33,649 nucleotides of DNA from Massilia psychrophila. Lineage in GTDB: Bacteria; Pseudomonadota; Gammaproteobacteria; Burkholderiales; Burkholderiaceae_D. The translations under genes and the position numbers were made by a program. Where the stretch lies: contig NZ_PDOB01000042.1 in NCBI RefSeq assembly GCF_002760665.1, positions 1 through 33,649 of the forward strand, in the 5' to 3' direction. Below are positions 9,758 to 16,747 of the stretch, one piece after another. Under the pieces are notes generated by a model. The model made no database searches. It saw only the letters and a list, made by a program, of their open reading frames with translations, and had not been told where the DNA came from. Each line of letters begins with the position of its first letter. The first letter of the stretch is position 1.

Positions 9758-9895
9758 GCGCGATTACCGGCATTACCATCATCTGCGTCGTCGTTGCGAA
9801 TGCGGCGACCCATACTGAGCATATTCCGCCAATGTGGCGTGTTCAGCCACGCCGGCGGACACTCGACGGACGGACTGACCCAGCAATTTAAAACA

Positions 9896-9934
9896 GGGCA
9901 ATCCGGCCCGGGGCAATCCAGCCGGGGGCAATCC
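9896..9934. repeat. Three 9-bp repeats on a 15-bp period
   Basis: GGGCAATCC occurs at 9896-9904, 9911-9919 and 9926-9934, exactly 15 bases apart, with related G/C-rich spacers. It sits in the gap between the convergent M16 peptidase and blh genes. Function unknown. Confidence 0.75.
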
Positions 9935-9956
9935 GCTATTTTCACGAGAAGCTCGG

Positions 9957-10850
9957 CTATTTCTCACGCCATCTCGCGCTGTCGACAAGTATCATGTGCG
10001 GTACGGTCAAGGCAGCCAGTCCGACAAACAGGAACTGCATGATCCGGGCCTCCAGCGCCAGGGTGTCATGCCAGAACACGGCGCAAAAAAATGCGGCGAG
10101 GCAGGCTAGCGTTGGCCAAACCGCTGCACGCGCCATCAGGTGTCCAGGCGGCTCGCCGGCCCGGCCGGCAGTGCGCAGGATGTGCCGCGCACTATGCATC
10201 CCACAGAAAAAAACCGCAAAGGCCAGCAGCGGATCAGCCATGACAGCCAGCGCACCCGTGCAGGCCAATGTCAGGCTTTCGGGCCAATCCGATCGTGCCG
10301 CATGCAGGACTGCGAGCATGGTCGCAATCAGCCAGGCCCAGGCAATGCCGTGCAATGGACGCACGATGTTTGCAGCGACATCATCGGCGACCAAATAGGC
10401 AAGCAGGACGCGCACTTCGTCTGCATGCAGAAGTGTCGGCAGCACGATCACGGCGCCACCGTAGACCACGCGGAAAGCCAACGGCAGGGCGGGTGCGGGA
10501 TCCCCGGAAAAATGAACCATAGAGATGAGTAGGAAAAATGGCAGGAAAATCGCCGGTGCCAGCTGCCACAGAACAATCACCAGTCCCGCCGCGACAAGAT
10601 AAGCCGCCAGGAACACCAGCCATTGCCGTGCCGTATCGACGCCATGGAGTTTTTTTGCAAAGACCGTATCGAGCGATCCGTGGGGTATGCCCAGCAAGAA
10701 CATCAGCGTTGCAATCATGTAGATTTCGACCGTGCGGTCAAGCGCACCAAAAAACGGCGCCAGCACGATACAGGGCAGCGAAATTGCGCAGTACGCCAGG
10801 CACTGCACGCGCAACGAACGCTCGATTTTTCCGTTACGCAAGGCCGTCAT
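9957..10850 (-). CDS. blh: Brp/Blh-type beta-carotene 15,15'-dioxygenase
   Basis: Integral membrane enzyme that cleaves beta-carotene symmetrically into two retinals, the chromophore of the neighbouring opsin. The 297-residue product has about eight hydrophobic segments. It carries the family's histidine motifs: GIPHGSLD near residue 55, MVHFSGD near residue 110, FCGMHSARH near residue 220 and LTVPHMILVD near the C-terminus. These histidines are the expected iron ligands. GGTGA precedes the ATG at 10850. It is the last gene of the rhodopsin set, 79 bases after the polyprenyl synthase. Assignment to the Brp/Blh family is firm; the activity is inferred from family and neighbours. Confidence 0.93.
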   Translation of the reverse strand: MTALRNGKIERSLRVQCLAYCAISLPCIVLAPFFGALDRTVEIYMIATLMFLLGIPHGSLDTVFAKKLHGVDTARQWLVFLAAYLVAAGLVIVLWQLAPAIFLPFFLLISMVHFSGDPAPALPLAFRVVYGGAVIVLPTLLHADEVRVLLAYLVADDVAANIVRPLHGIAWAWLIATMLAVLHAARSDWPESLTLACTGALAVMADPLLAFAVFFCGMHSARHILRTAGRAGEPPGHLMARAAVWPTLACLAAFFCAVFWHDTLALEARIMQFLFVGLAALTVPHMILVDSARWREK

Positions 10851-10929
10851 CGGATCACCAGCAGCGAGCGTACGCGTTGCATCACAATGCCGACCGCATG
10901 CGCACTGGTATCGTTGCCGGTGATGCTAT

Positions 10930-11832
10930 TCACAGCTGGCTACCCAGCGCATCTGCAAGCTCGGACAGCAGTGCGCCGGAGCCGAGCGGCAGGCGCTGCG
11001 CGCAGCGGGCGGCATGCGAAAGGTGATGGCGCGCCAGCGCGATGCCGCGTGCGGTGGCGTCGGTGCCGTCGTTTGCCGCCGCAATCACCAGGAAGGCATT
11101 TATCGACGGCGCGCCCGCGGCGTTGGCGTCTTTGATCCGGTCCTCCAGGTCGTCGACGATCTGGTAGCCGACCGCAAAATGCTCAGCCGACTCGCGCGCC
11201 ACGGCGGCCCAGTGCCGGTGACCGGATCCGATCATTGCGAGCTCCAGCGGAAGGCTCAGCAAAGCGCCCGATTTGCCGACGACGATGCGCTCATACGTGT
11301 CGACATCATCGAGGTAGCGCGAGCGCGGCAGGATGTCCGCGCATTGCCCGCGGACCGCCGCGGCCGTGCGCAGATGCACCAGCCGCAGCATCTCCGGCAG
11401 CAATGCGCTCTGGCTGAACCCCGCGATTGCCGCGTAGGCGGCTGAAAGCAGCAGGTCCCCGGTGCAGATCGCAACGTCGTCGCCAAAAATTTTCCATACC
11501 GCGTCGCGGCCGCGCCGGGTCGGGTCGCGGTCCTGAAGGTCGTCATGGATCAACGAAGCGTTGTGGAGCAGTTCGCAGGCAGCCGCGATTGCGACGGCAT
11601 CCCTGGCGGCCATGCCAAGGCGGCACGCAGCATCGAGCGCAAGCCGCGCCCGGACGCGCCTGCCGCCTGCATTGAGATGATGGAACGCGGCAGCCGCGGG
11701 GCCGTGCGGCAGGCGGAGTGATGAATCATCCTGCAGCTGGGTCAGATCGAAACACAATTTTTCTACTGCACCCAGCGAATCGGCAACGGTCCAGCCGGAC
11801 GACGCAAGTGAAACAGGCAGGCGAGCATACAT
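10930..11832 (-). CDS. Polyprenyl (geranylgeranyl-type) diphosphate synthase
   Basis: Trans-isoprenyl diphosphate synthase, here probably making C20 precursor for carotenoid and so for retinal. The first aspartate-rich motif DDLQD is at residues 97-101 (IHDDLQDRDPTRRGRD) and the second DDLED at 227-231 (YQIVDDLEDRIKD). The substrate-binding NAGGRRVRARL lies near residue 55. The length is 300 residues from the ATG at 11832. An upstream in-frame GTG at 11898 would add 22 residues, but GAGG is only two bases from it and the stretch overlaps a strong hairpin, so I prefer the ATG. It resembles CrtE/IdsA proteins; chain length (GGPP or FPP) cannot be settled by eye. Lies between opsin and blh. Confidence 0.88.
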   Translation of the reverse strand: MYARLPVSLASSGWTVADSLGAVEKLCFDLTQLQDDSSLRLPHGPAAAAFHHLNAGGRRVRARLALDAACRLGMAARDAVAIAAACELLHNASLIHDDLQDRDPTRRGRDAVWKIFGDDVAICTGDLLLSAAYAAIAGFSQSALLPEMLRLVHLRTAAAVRGQCADILPRSRYLDDVDTYERIVVGKSGALLSLPLELAMIGSGHRHWAAVARESAEHFAVGYQIVDDLEDRIKDANAAGAPSINAFLVIAAANDGTDATARGIALARHHLSHAARCAQRLPLGSGALLSELADALGSQL

Positions 11833-11866
11833 GGTTTTACCCGTAACGAATGTCAGGATACCGGAC

Positions 11867-11896
11867 GAGCTTGCCGATACACGGGTCGGCAGGCTC
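11867..11896 (-). promoter_or_regulatory. Hairpin between opsin and synthase genes
   Basis: On the minus strand GAGCCTGCCGA (11896-11886) pairs with TCGGCAAGCTC (11877-11867), ten pairs with one mismatch and an eight-base loop. No T-run follows, so it is not a classical terminator. It may stabilise the opsin message or reduce read-through into the synthase gene. Confidence 0.5.
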
Positions 11897-11991
11897 ACTA
11901 CCTCGTTAGCTGGAGCACATAGCGGGGCGGCCCAAGATCCCGCGCTGGGCGCACGTGCGCTGCCGCTGCCAAGTACCAGGCGTGATGCCCT

Positions 11992-12765
11992 TCAAGCCCG
12001 GACTTGTACGTGCAAGTCCGAGGCAATATCGACTTCGGACTTGCGCGCTGCGATCAGGAAGATCAGGACGCCAAAGCCGGCTTTCGCGACGATGTCGGCG
12101 ACGGTGTAGCCGACCTGCACTGCCGTGTTCGCGGTCCCGCCCGTCATTCCGATCATGGGAAACACGAACACCACTGGGTAGAAGCACCATGAAAGGATGG
12201 TGACCCAGCGCGCGCTGCTGATCAGGCCGCGTGCCGCGGCCGGTTGTGAACTGATCGAACCCTGCAAGCCGATGAACAGGTCATAGACAATGATGACGAA
12301 GGGGATCATTGCCAGGCCCCACCAAAACCAGCGCGTGCCGCCATCGCTGGACATTTCGCCCGGATACCCGAGCACGACCATCAATGCGGCCAGAAAGCCG
12401 AGCTTGGTCGCCTTGGCGACGGTTTCACGGCGCGGCAAGTGCATCACAAGAATGAGCTCGATCAGCAGCAACGGCACGGTCAGCAGCCAGTCGACGTAGC
12501 GATAGGCATCGTTGAACTTGATGCCGGTTACCGTGATCTGATTGCCGGTCACGGTGAAAGCGGCTTCCCAGGAATTAAAGATGCGCAGGTAATGATAGGC
12601 GGCGATCAGCGTTACCAGTCCGGTAATGGTCAGCGCGGTGCGGTAGGCCGGTGCAACTTGGGATCGGCCGAGAAAGAAAAAGACCGTTGCCGCCCCCATG
12701 ACAGCAATGGCAAAGGAAAACGCGTTGTATACGAGTTCATATTGACCAACGGTAATGGCTTCCAC
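11992..12765 (-). CDS. Xanthorhodopsin-type light-driven proton pump
   Basis: Seven-helix microbial rhodopsin of 257 residues. Retinal would bind Lys228 in DIVAKAGFGVL. Helix C reads YRYVDWLLTVPLLLIE: proton acceptor Asp92, Thr96 and proton donor Glu103, the DTE set of proton pumps. His58 in AAYHYLRIF is 34 residues before Asp92, as His62 and Asp96 are in xanthorhodopsin. Leu100 is the spectral-tuning position (Leu105 in green proteorhodopsin), so green absorption is expected. GYPGE and RWFWWGLAMIPF also resemble the xanthorhodopsin/Gloeobacter clade; Gly150 may be the gap that admits a carotenoid antenna. The start is a GTG preceded by AGGAG eight bases away. Genes for precursor and retinal synthesis follow directly. 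Confidence 0.95.
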   Translation of the reverse strand: MEAITVGQYELVYNAFSFAIAVMGAATVFFFLGRSQVAPAYRTALTITGLVTLIAAYHYLRIFNSWEAAFTVTGNQITVTGIKFNDAYRYVDWLLTVPLLLIELILVMHLPRRETVAKATKLGFLAALMVVLGYPGEMSSDGGTRWFWWGLAMIPFVIIVYDLFIGLQGSISSQPAAARGLISSARWVTILSWCFYPVVFVFPMIGMTGGTANTAVQVGYTVADIVAKAGFGVLIFLIAARKSEVDIASDLHVQVRA

Positions 12766-12811
12766 GAGTTCATCTCCTAATTTTTGCGATTAACTTTGAT
12801 TGCTGGTCGGG

Positions 12812-12834
12812 CGTATCGGTTTGATGGCGATACG
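12812..12834. promoter_or_regulatory. Perfect inverted repeat upstream of the opsin gene
   Basis: CGTATCG (12812-12818) and CGATACG (12828-12834) form a perfect 7-bp inverted repeat with a nine-base spacer, 47 bases before the opsin start. It could be an operator for a dimeric regulator or a leader hairpin. No known consensus is recognised. Confidence 0.55.
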
Positions 12835-12868
12835 TTCGACGGCGAGTTAACAGCGTCAGTCGTGGAGG

Positions 12869-13135
12869 TTATCTGTCGTCTTTTTCGGCCGTTTTCCGCC
12901 GCGCTTCAGCCTCGGCGATGAACTGCACGATCGCCTGCGTGTAGCGCAGATCTGGCGTTGAATTGCCCTGAACCGCATCCCGGACGAACTGCACTGCCAT
13001 TAATGATCCCATCAACGCCGGATTTTCTTCCAATTGCAGCATTGCAACGGAAAACTCGCCGGGATCGATGCGTTCTTCAAGTAGGACTGCCAGTTTAGTG
13101 ACAATCTCAAGTGTGGCATCAGACTTCAAAATCAC
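12869..13135 (-). CDS. Small RseA-N-like protein, putative soluble anti-sigma factor
   Basis: 88 residues, no cysteine or histidine, no membrane segment. I read it as a minimal relative of the RseA N-terminal domain that binds sigma-E. The layout L-x-x-L-L-E-E-x-I-D-x-x-E-F, then LEENPALMGSL, then FVRDAVQGN, then a final helix TQAIVQFIAEAEARR follows RseA's LSALMDGE, a NPEM helix, IRDSMRGD and a closing helix ending near AIEEE. Its start overlaps the sigma gene stop as ATGA, so the two are translationally coupled, as sigma/anti-sigma pairs often are. If correct, the signal would be cytoplasmic, since the membrane and periplasmic parts of RseA are absent. The gene itself is quite sure; the function is inference from pattern resemblance and context. 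Confidence 0.72.
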   Translation of the reverse strand: MILKSDATLEIVTKLAVLLEERIDPGEFSVAMLQLEENPALMGSLMAVQFVRDAVQGNSTPDLRYTQAIVQFIAEAEARRKTAEKDDR

Positions 13136-13824
13136 CTCGCAGAAATAACTCTGTCCAATAATGGACGAATATCTAAAGCTATAGTTGCACGTGCCCTGAA
13201 AATAAGAGAGCGGACCGTGTTAAGTGGAATGCCGAGATGCTCGGCAATTTCCGTATAGCTAAACTGTTCTATCTCGCGCATCGTAATCGATGTGCGCATT
13301 TGCGGCGACATGCTGTCGATGGACTGCTTGATCGCCTTGACCAGCTGCACGTTGGAGAGGTCTTCTTCGGGACTCGGTGCATAGGTCCTGCAGGAAACAC
13401 CGCTCCAGTGCTCCTCCGCATCGTCTGCCAAGATGTCGAGTGGCACGCCATTGTCGGCAAGCTGATGACCATCGCGATGATAGGAGCGCGCGATATTGCG
13501 GGCGATTGCATACAGCCAGGTCGAGAAGGCACTTTCGAAGCGGAAACTGCCGAGCGCGTGATAAGCGCTCAGAAACGTTTCCTGAGTTAATTCTTCGGTA
13601 ACCGAGTTGTTGTGCACGCTCCAATTGATCAACGAGGCAACCCTGCGCTGATATTTTGTCACTAACACTTCGAACGCGCGCATGTCGTCTTCGTTAAAAC
13701 GCCGGATCAGCATGAAATCAACGGACACGGCCTGAGCGTCAGCTTGTTGCGACAGTGGCGTATCGGTCACAGCGCACGCCGTTTTCGATGTGCGCGCCGA
13801 CTGAATTTTTTTGACCATGCGCAT
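13132..13824 (-). CDS. RpoE-like ECF sigma factor
   Basis: Alternative sigma factor that would direct RNA polymerase to a small regulon. Region 2 is seen in RAFEVLVTKYQRRVASLINW, ELTQETFLSAYHALGSF and FSTWLYAIARNIARSYH. Region 4 is seen in MSPQMRTSITMREIEQFSY followed by TEIAEHLGIPLNTVRSLIF and RARATI. These blocks resemble RpoE closely. I start at the ATG at 13824 (MRMVKKIQSARTSK), which has AGAGAG upstream; this leaves an unusual N-terminal extension of about 40 residues before region 2, and a later start at MLIRRFNEDD is possible. Between regions 2 and 4 is an acidic linker with SPEEDLSN. It is first in line with the RseA-like gene, opsin, synthase and blh, so it is the likely controller of the set. 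Confidence 0.9.
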   Translation of the reverse strand: MRMVKKIQSARTSKTACAVTDTPLSQQADAQAVSVDFMLIRRFNEDDMRAFEVLVTKYQRRVASLINWSVHNNSVTEELTQETFLSAYHALGSFRFESAFSTWLYAIARNIARSYHRDGHQLADNGVPLDILADDAEEHWSGVSCRTYAPSPEEDLSNVQLVKAIKQSIDSMSPQMRTSITMREIEQFSYTEIAEHLGIPLNTVRSLIFRARATIALDIRPLLDRVISAR

Positions 13825-14083
13825 TCTAGCTCTCTGCAAATATTGCATCAGGCCAACCCGGCCAGGGTTCCACAATCATTGGCGGCTGCGACGAATGAAG
13901 CCCCAATCAAGACACTTTACCGCCGGCGTCCAACCATTCCATCCAGCAAACTTAGGACTGGGAAAATAATATCAGAAAGGAATCAGTTTAGTGACAGGCG
14001 AACAGAAGATCGGAAAAATAGTTTAGTGGCCCCCCAAGCCGGCGGCAAGAAAGAAAATGATTGACCTGCGACGAGCAATAAGT

Positions 14084-14102
14084 CATGTCGTCATACACAA
14101 GT
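14084..14102 (+). mobile_element. Tn5/IS50-like transposon end
   Basis: The 19 bases end in ATACACAAGT, which equals the inner ten bases of the Tn5 outside end; the outer nine bases are diverged. It lies about 75 bases before a Tn5-type transposase fragment and in the right orientation to be that element's left end. No matching right end was found. Confidence 0.5.
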
Positions 14103-14176
14103 CCGCCGCCCCACCCCGCCTGACCGAAAAAATCGGGACTTGTACACTCTGGCCAGATTGCGCTTACTCCCTGAAT

Positions 14177-14440
14177 GTGGGTGACGCATTGGCCAAGGTA
14201 ACGCAGGGTTGGACGAAGCAAGCATTTGCTGCACTGGATCTTGGCGATGCTCGCCTCAACAGGCGAGCGAGAACATTGGTGGAACGATTTGCGGCGAAAC
14301 TGACGGCGAGCATCCCGCAGGCCTGCGACAGCTGGAGTAAAACGTGCGCGGCCTGCCGTTTCCTTGGCAACGATGAGGTGTCGTCGGAGGGCATTCTGGC
14401 CCCGTACCAGGAGCGCACCCAGGAGCGCGTGAAATGCGCG
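14177..14440 (+). pseudogene. Truncated Tn5-like (IS4 family) transposase, N-terminal domain only
   Basis: The reading frame from a GTG at 14177 gives the N-terminal DNA-binding domain of a Tn5-type transposase: FAALDLGDARLNRRARTLVE, then a SIPQACDSW segment, AACRFLGNDEVSSEGI, and LAPYQERTQERV. After about 14440 the similarity stops and the frame continues into unrelated sequence before a stop at 14539. The catalytic DDE domain is absent, so it cannot be active. It marks the border between the rhodopsin set and ribE and suggests how that region was disturbed. Confidence 0.8.
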
Positions 14441-14951
14441 ATGCCGACCAAGCCGCCGAGCCACGGTCGATGTCAATGCCGGCCGCGTCGGCTGCATGAC
14501 TGGCGTGATGTTGTGAGACACTGTTGCCTGAATAGTTAGCCAATGCCGGCTGTGGAATCGCCGTCAGTCGACCCCCTCACTTCGTCCGCGCTAACAGGAA
14601 CGACAAGAACAGGTGCAGCAGAAGCACGCCGGACAACAGAGGGTACGTGGCGACCGGCAAGCTGCTCGACGAGGAAGCGGCCCGGTACGTACGCCGCTAC
14701 CCACGGTAAGTGGCCTTCGCCGCGGCTGGCTCTTCGGCCGCGCCGACCCGAACCATGATGTTGTCCTGTACGCGCAAGCCATGAGCCGCAAGATTAAAAT
14801 GAACATGACGATGGCGTTGGCGCGCGAAGCGGTGAAATCCCCGCCAACAGTTGAATAAAAAAGGTGACTTTCGTCGTCTCGTGCGGCGCACCGGTACGGC
14901 GTCATCGAAATTCAACGCACTTGAAAAGACGCCGGGCGGCAGTGCGGCAAA
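14441..14951. other. Intergenic remnant region
   Basis: About 510 bases between the transposase fragment and the end of ribE. Only short open frames occur. One plus-strand stretch around 14640-14705 would read GYVATGKLLDEEAARYVRRYP before a stop, and another around 14735-14858 reads GRADPNHDVVLYAQAMSRKI. These look like pieces of broken genes, but I cannot name the families. Confidence 0.45.
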
Positions 14952-15596
14952 CTACCTTGCACCGGCCTTTTGCACCGACAGCATGCGCTCGACATAGCGC
15001 GCGATCAGGTCGATTTCGAGGTTGACGAAGTTGCCGGCGCGCAGGTGCTTGAGGGTGGTGGCGAACATCGTGTGGGGAATCAGGTTGATCGAGAACCGGC
15101 ACACAGGGACAGGGACGGCGCCATCGTCCCTGTCGTCGACCCGGTTGACCGTCAGCGACACGCCGTTCACCACCACCGAGCCCTTGAAGGCGAGGAATCT
15201 GGCCAGTTCGCGCGGGGCGTCGATCACCAGCTCCCATGATTCGCCGACCGCCTCGAAACGGTGCACCGTGCCCAGCCCATCGACGTGGCCAGACACCAGG
15301 TGGCCGCCCAGGCGCTCGGCCAGGGTCAGCGCTTTTTCGAGATTGACTTCGCCGATGCTGTCCAGGCCCGCCGTGCAGTTGAGGCTTTCGCGCGAGACGT
15401 CGACGCAAAAGTTGGTCGCGGTCTTTTCGACGACGGTCATGCAGGCGCCGTTGATGGCGATCGAGTCGCCCAGCGCGACGTCGGCCAGCGACAGCGCGCC
15501 GGCATCGATGTCCAGGCGCACGCCGGCGTCCAGCCCGCCTTCGAGCGGCTTGACGCCGGCGATTTTTCCAACGGCAGCGACGATTCCAGTAAACAT
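14952..15596 (-). CDS. ribE: Riboflavin synthase, alpha chain
   Basis: Dismutates two 6,7-dimethyl-8-ribityllumazine molecules to riboflavin, the last step of the pathway. The 214-residue product has two lumazine-binding repeats: MFTGIVAAVGKIAG with GDSIAINGACMTVV, and LVSGHVDGLGTVH with GSVVVNGVSLTVNRV, followed by FSINLIPHTMFATTL and NLEIDLIARYVERML. Between VNRVDD and FSINL there is an unusual Val-Pro repeat encoded by a palindromic DNA segment (see separate entry). The gene begins 13 bases after the ribD stop, so both are one transcript. In some species this gene is called ribC. Confidence 0.96.
   Translation of the reverse strand: MFTGIVAAVGKIAGVKPLEGGLDAGVRLDIDAGALSLADVALGDSIAINGACMTVVEKTATNFCVDVSRESLNCTAGLDSIGEVNLEKALTLAERLGGHLVSGHVDGLGTVHRFEAVGESWELVIDAPRELARFLAFKGSVVVNGVSLTVNRVDDRDDGAVPVPVCRFSINLIPHTMFATTLKHLRAGNFVNLEIDLIARYVERMLSVQKAGAR
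15108..15134. repeat. Palindromic element inside ribE
   Basis: GACAGGGAC (15108-15116) and GTCCCTGTC (15126-15134) form a perfect 9-bp inverted repeat around a nine-base loop, with one further CAGGGA copy just before it. It lies inside the ribE reading frame and keeps the frame open. Confidence 0.7.
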
Positions 15597-15609
15597 GCGT
15601 GCTTTCTAA

Positions 15610-16719
15610 CTAAAATGAATGAATGAATCGTGCAAGGATACGCAAATCTTCGCCGACCTGCTTGACCGAGTGGAATGCAAGGCGCTGGCGCTGCTCCAGC
15701 GAGGTCAAAGGCCCGAGCGCGAACATCCCCTGCGCCTCGCCGATCAGGCTCGGCGCCAGGTACACCAGCAGCTCGTCGACGCAGCCTTCGCGGATCAGCG
15801 AACCATTGAGCTTCGCGCCGGCCTCGACGTGCACCTCGTTGATCGCGCGCCGGCCCAGTTCGCGCATCAACGCCGCCAGGTCGACCTTGCCGGCCGCGTT
15901 CGGCAAATTGAGCACGTCGTGGCCGGCCGCGCGCAAGGCCGCCGCCTTGGACGCATTGTGTGCATGTTCGCCAGCGGCGACGATCCAGCTTGGGCTGCCT
16001 GCCAGCACCTTCGCGTCAAGGTCGATGTCGAGATTACTGTCGACAATCACGCGGCGCGGCTGGCGGCCGGTTGCCACCGCCCGCACGTTCAACTGCGGGT
16101 CGTCCGCCTTGACGGTGCCGATGCCGGTCAGGATGACGCAGGCGCGCGCGCGCCATGCATGGCCGTCGGCGCGCGCCTGCGGCCCCGTGATCCACTGGCT
16201 GTGGCCATTGTAGAGTGCCGTCATGCCGTCGAGGCTGGCCGCCGATTTCAGGCGCACCCACGGCAGGCCGCGCCGCATGCGCGAGAAAAATCCGATGTTC
16301 ATCTCGTACGCCGCGTCGGCCATGACGCCGCAAGCGACGTCGATGCCGGCTTGCGCCAGCTTCGCCAGGCCCTGGCCGGCCACCAGCGGGTTCGGGTCTT
16401 CCATCGCGGCGACCACCCTGCCCAGGCCCGCGCGCACCAGCGCGTCCGAGCACGGCGGCGTGCGGCCGTGGTGGTTGCATGGCTCGAGCGTGACGTAGGC
16501 GGTGGCCCCGCGCACGTCGTTGCCGCGTTCGCTGGCGTCACGCAGCGCTTCGATCTCGGCATGGGCCTGGCCGGCTGGCTGGGTGTGGCCGGCGCCGATG
16601 ACGACGTTGCCCTTCACGATCACGCAGCCGATGCGCGGATTCGGCGCGGTCGTATACATGCCTTTGGCCGCCCATTCGAGCGCGAGTAGCATGCCATCGG
16701 TGTCGTTCAGTATCTGCAA
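15610..16719 (-). CDS. ribD: Bifunctional riboflavin deaminase/reductase RibD
   Basis: Deaminates the pyrimidine intermediate and then reduces its ribosyl chain, steps two and three after GTP cyclohydrolase II. The N-terminal deaminase has the zinc motif HAEIEALRDA and EPCNHHGRTPPC; PNPRIGCVIVK is also typical. The C-terminal reductase starts near LPWVRLKSAASLDGMTA and includes INEVHVEAGAKLNGSLI. I prefer a TTG start at 16719 with AAGG upstream, because its residues (LQILNDTDGMLLALEW) align with the start of E. coli RibD; the first ATG, at 16692, would begin inside the first helix. The gene follows the pilus operon and leads into ribE. Confidence 0.93.
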   Translation of the reverse strand: MQILNDTDGMLLALEWAAKGMYTTAPNPRIGCVIVKGNVVIGAGHTQPAGQAHAEIEALRDASERGNDVRGATAYVTLEPCNHHGRTPPCSDALVRAGLGRVVAAMEDPNPLVAGQGLAKLAQAGIDVACGVMADAAYEMNIGFFSRMRRGLPWVRLKSAASLDGMTALYNGHSQWITGPQARADGHAWRARACVILTGIGTVKADDPQLNVRAVATGRQPRRVIVDSNLDIDLDAKVLAGSPSWIVAAGEHAHNASKAAALRAAGHDVLNLPNAAGKVDLAALMRELGRRAINEVHVEAGAKLNGSLIREGCVDELLVYLAPSLIGEAQGMFALGPLTSLEQRQRLAFHSVKQVGEDLRILARFIHSF

Positions 16720-16747
16720 GCTTGCCTTGTCTATGGTTGGTCGTCGC

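Noticed and set aside
9721-9945. Minus-strand 74-codon frame with a DCP-type repeating pattern
   Set aside because: The pattern comes from the 15-bp DNA repeats, and the frame overlaps the end of the M16 gene; no ribosome-binding site or family resemblance.
13847-13871. GGAACC (minus strand, 13871-13866) as the -35 box of a self-regulated ECF promoter before the sigma gene
   Set aside because: The only -10-like sequence downstream is about 13 bases away, too close for RpoE-type promoters.
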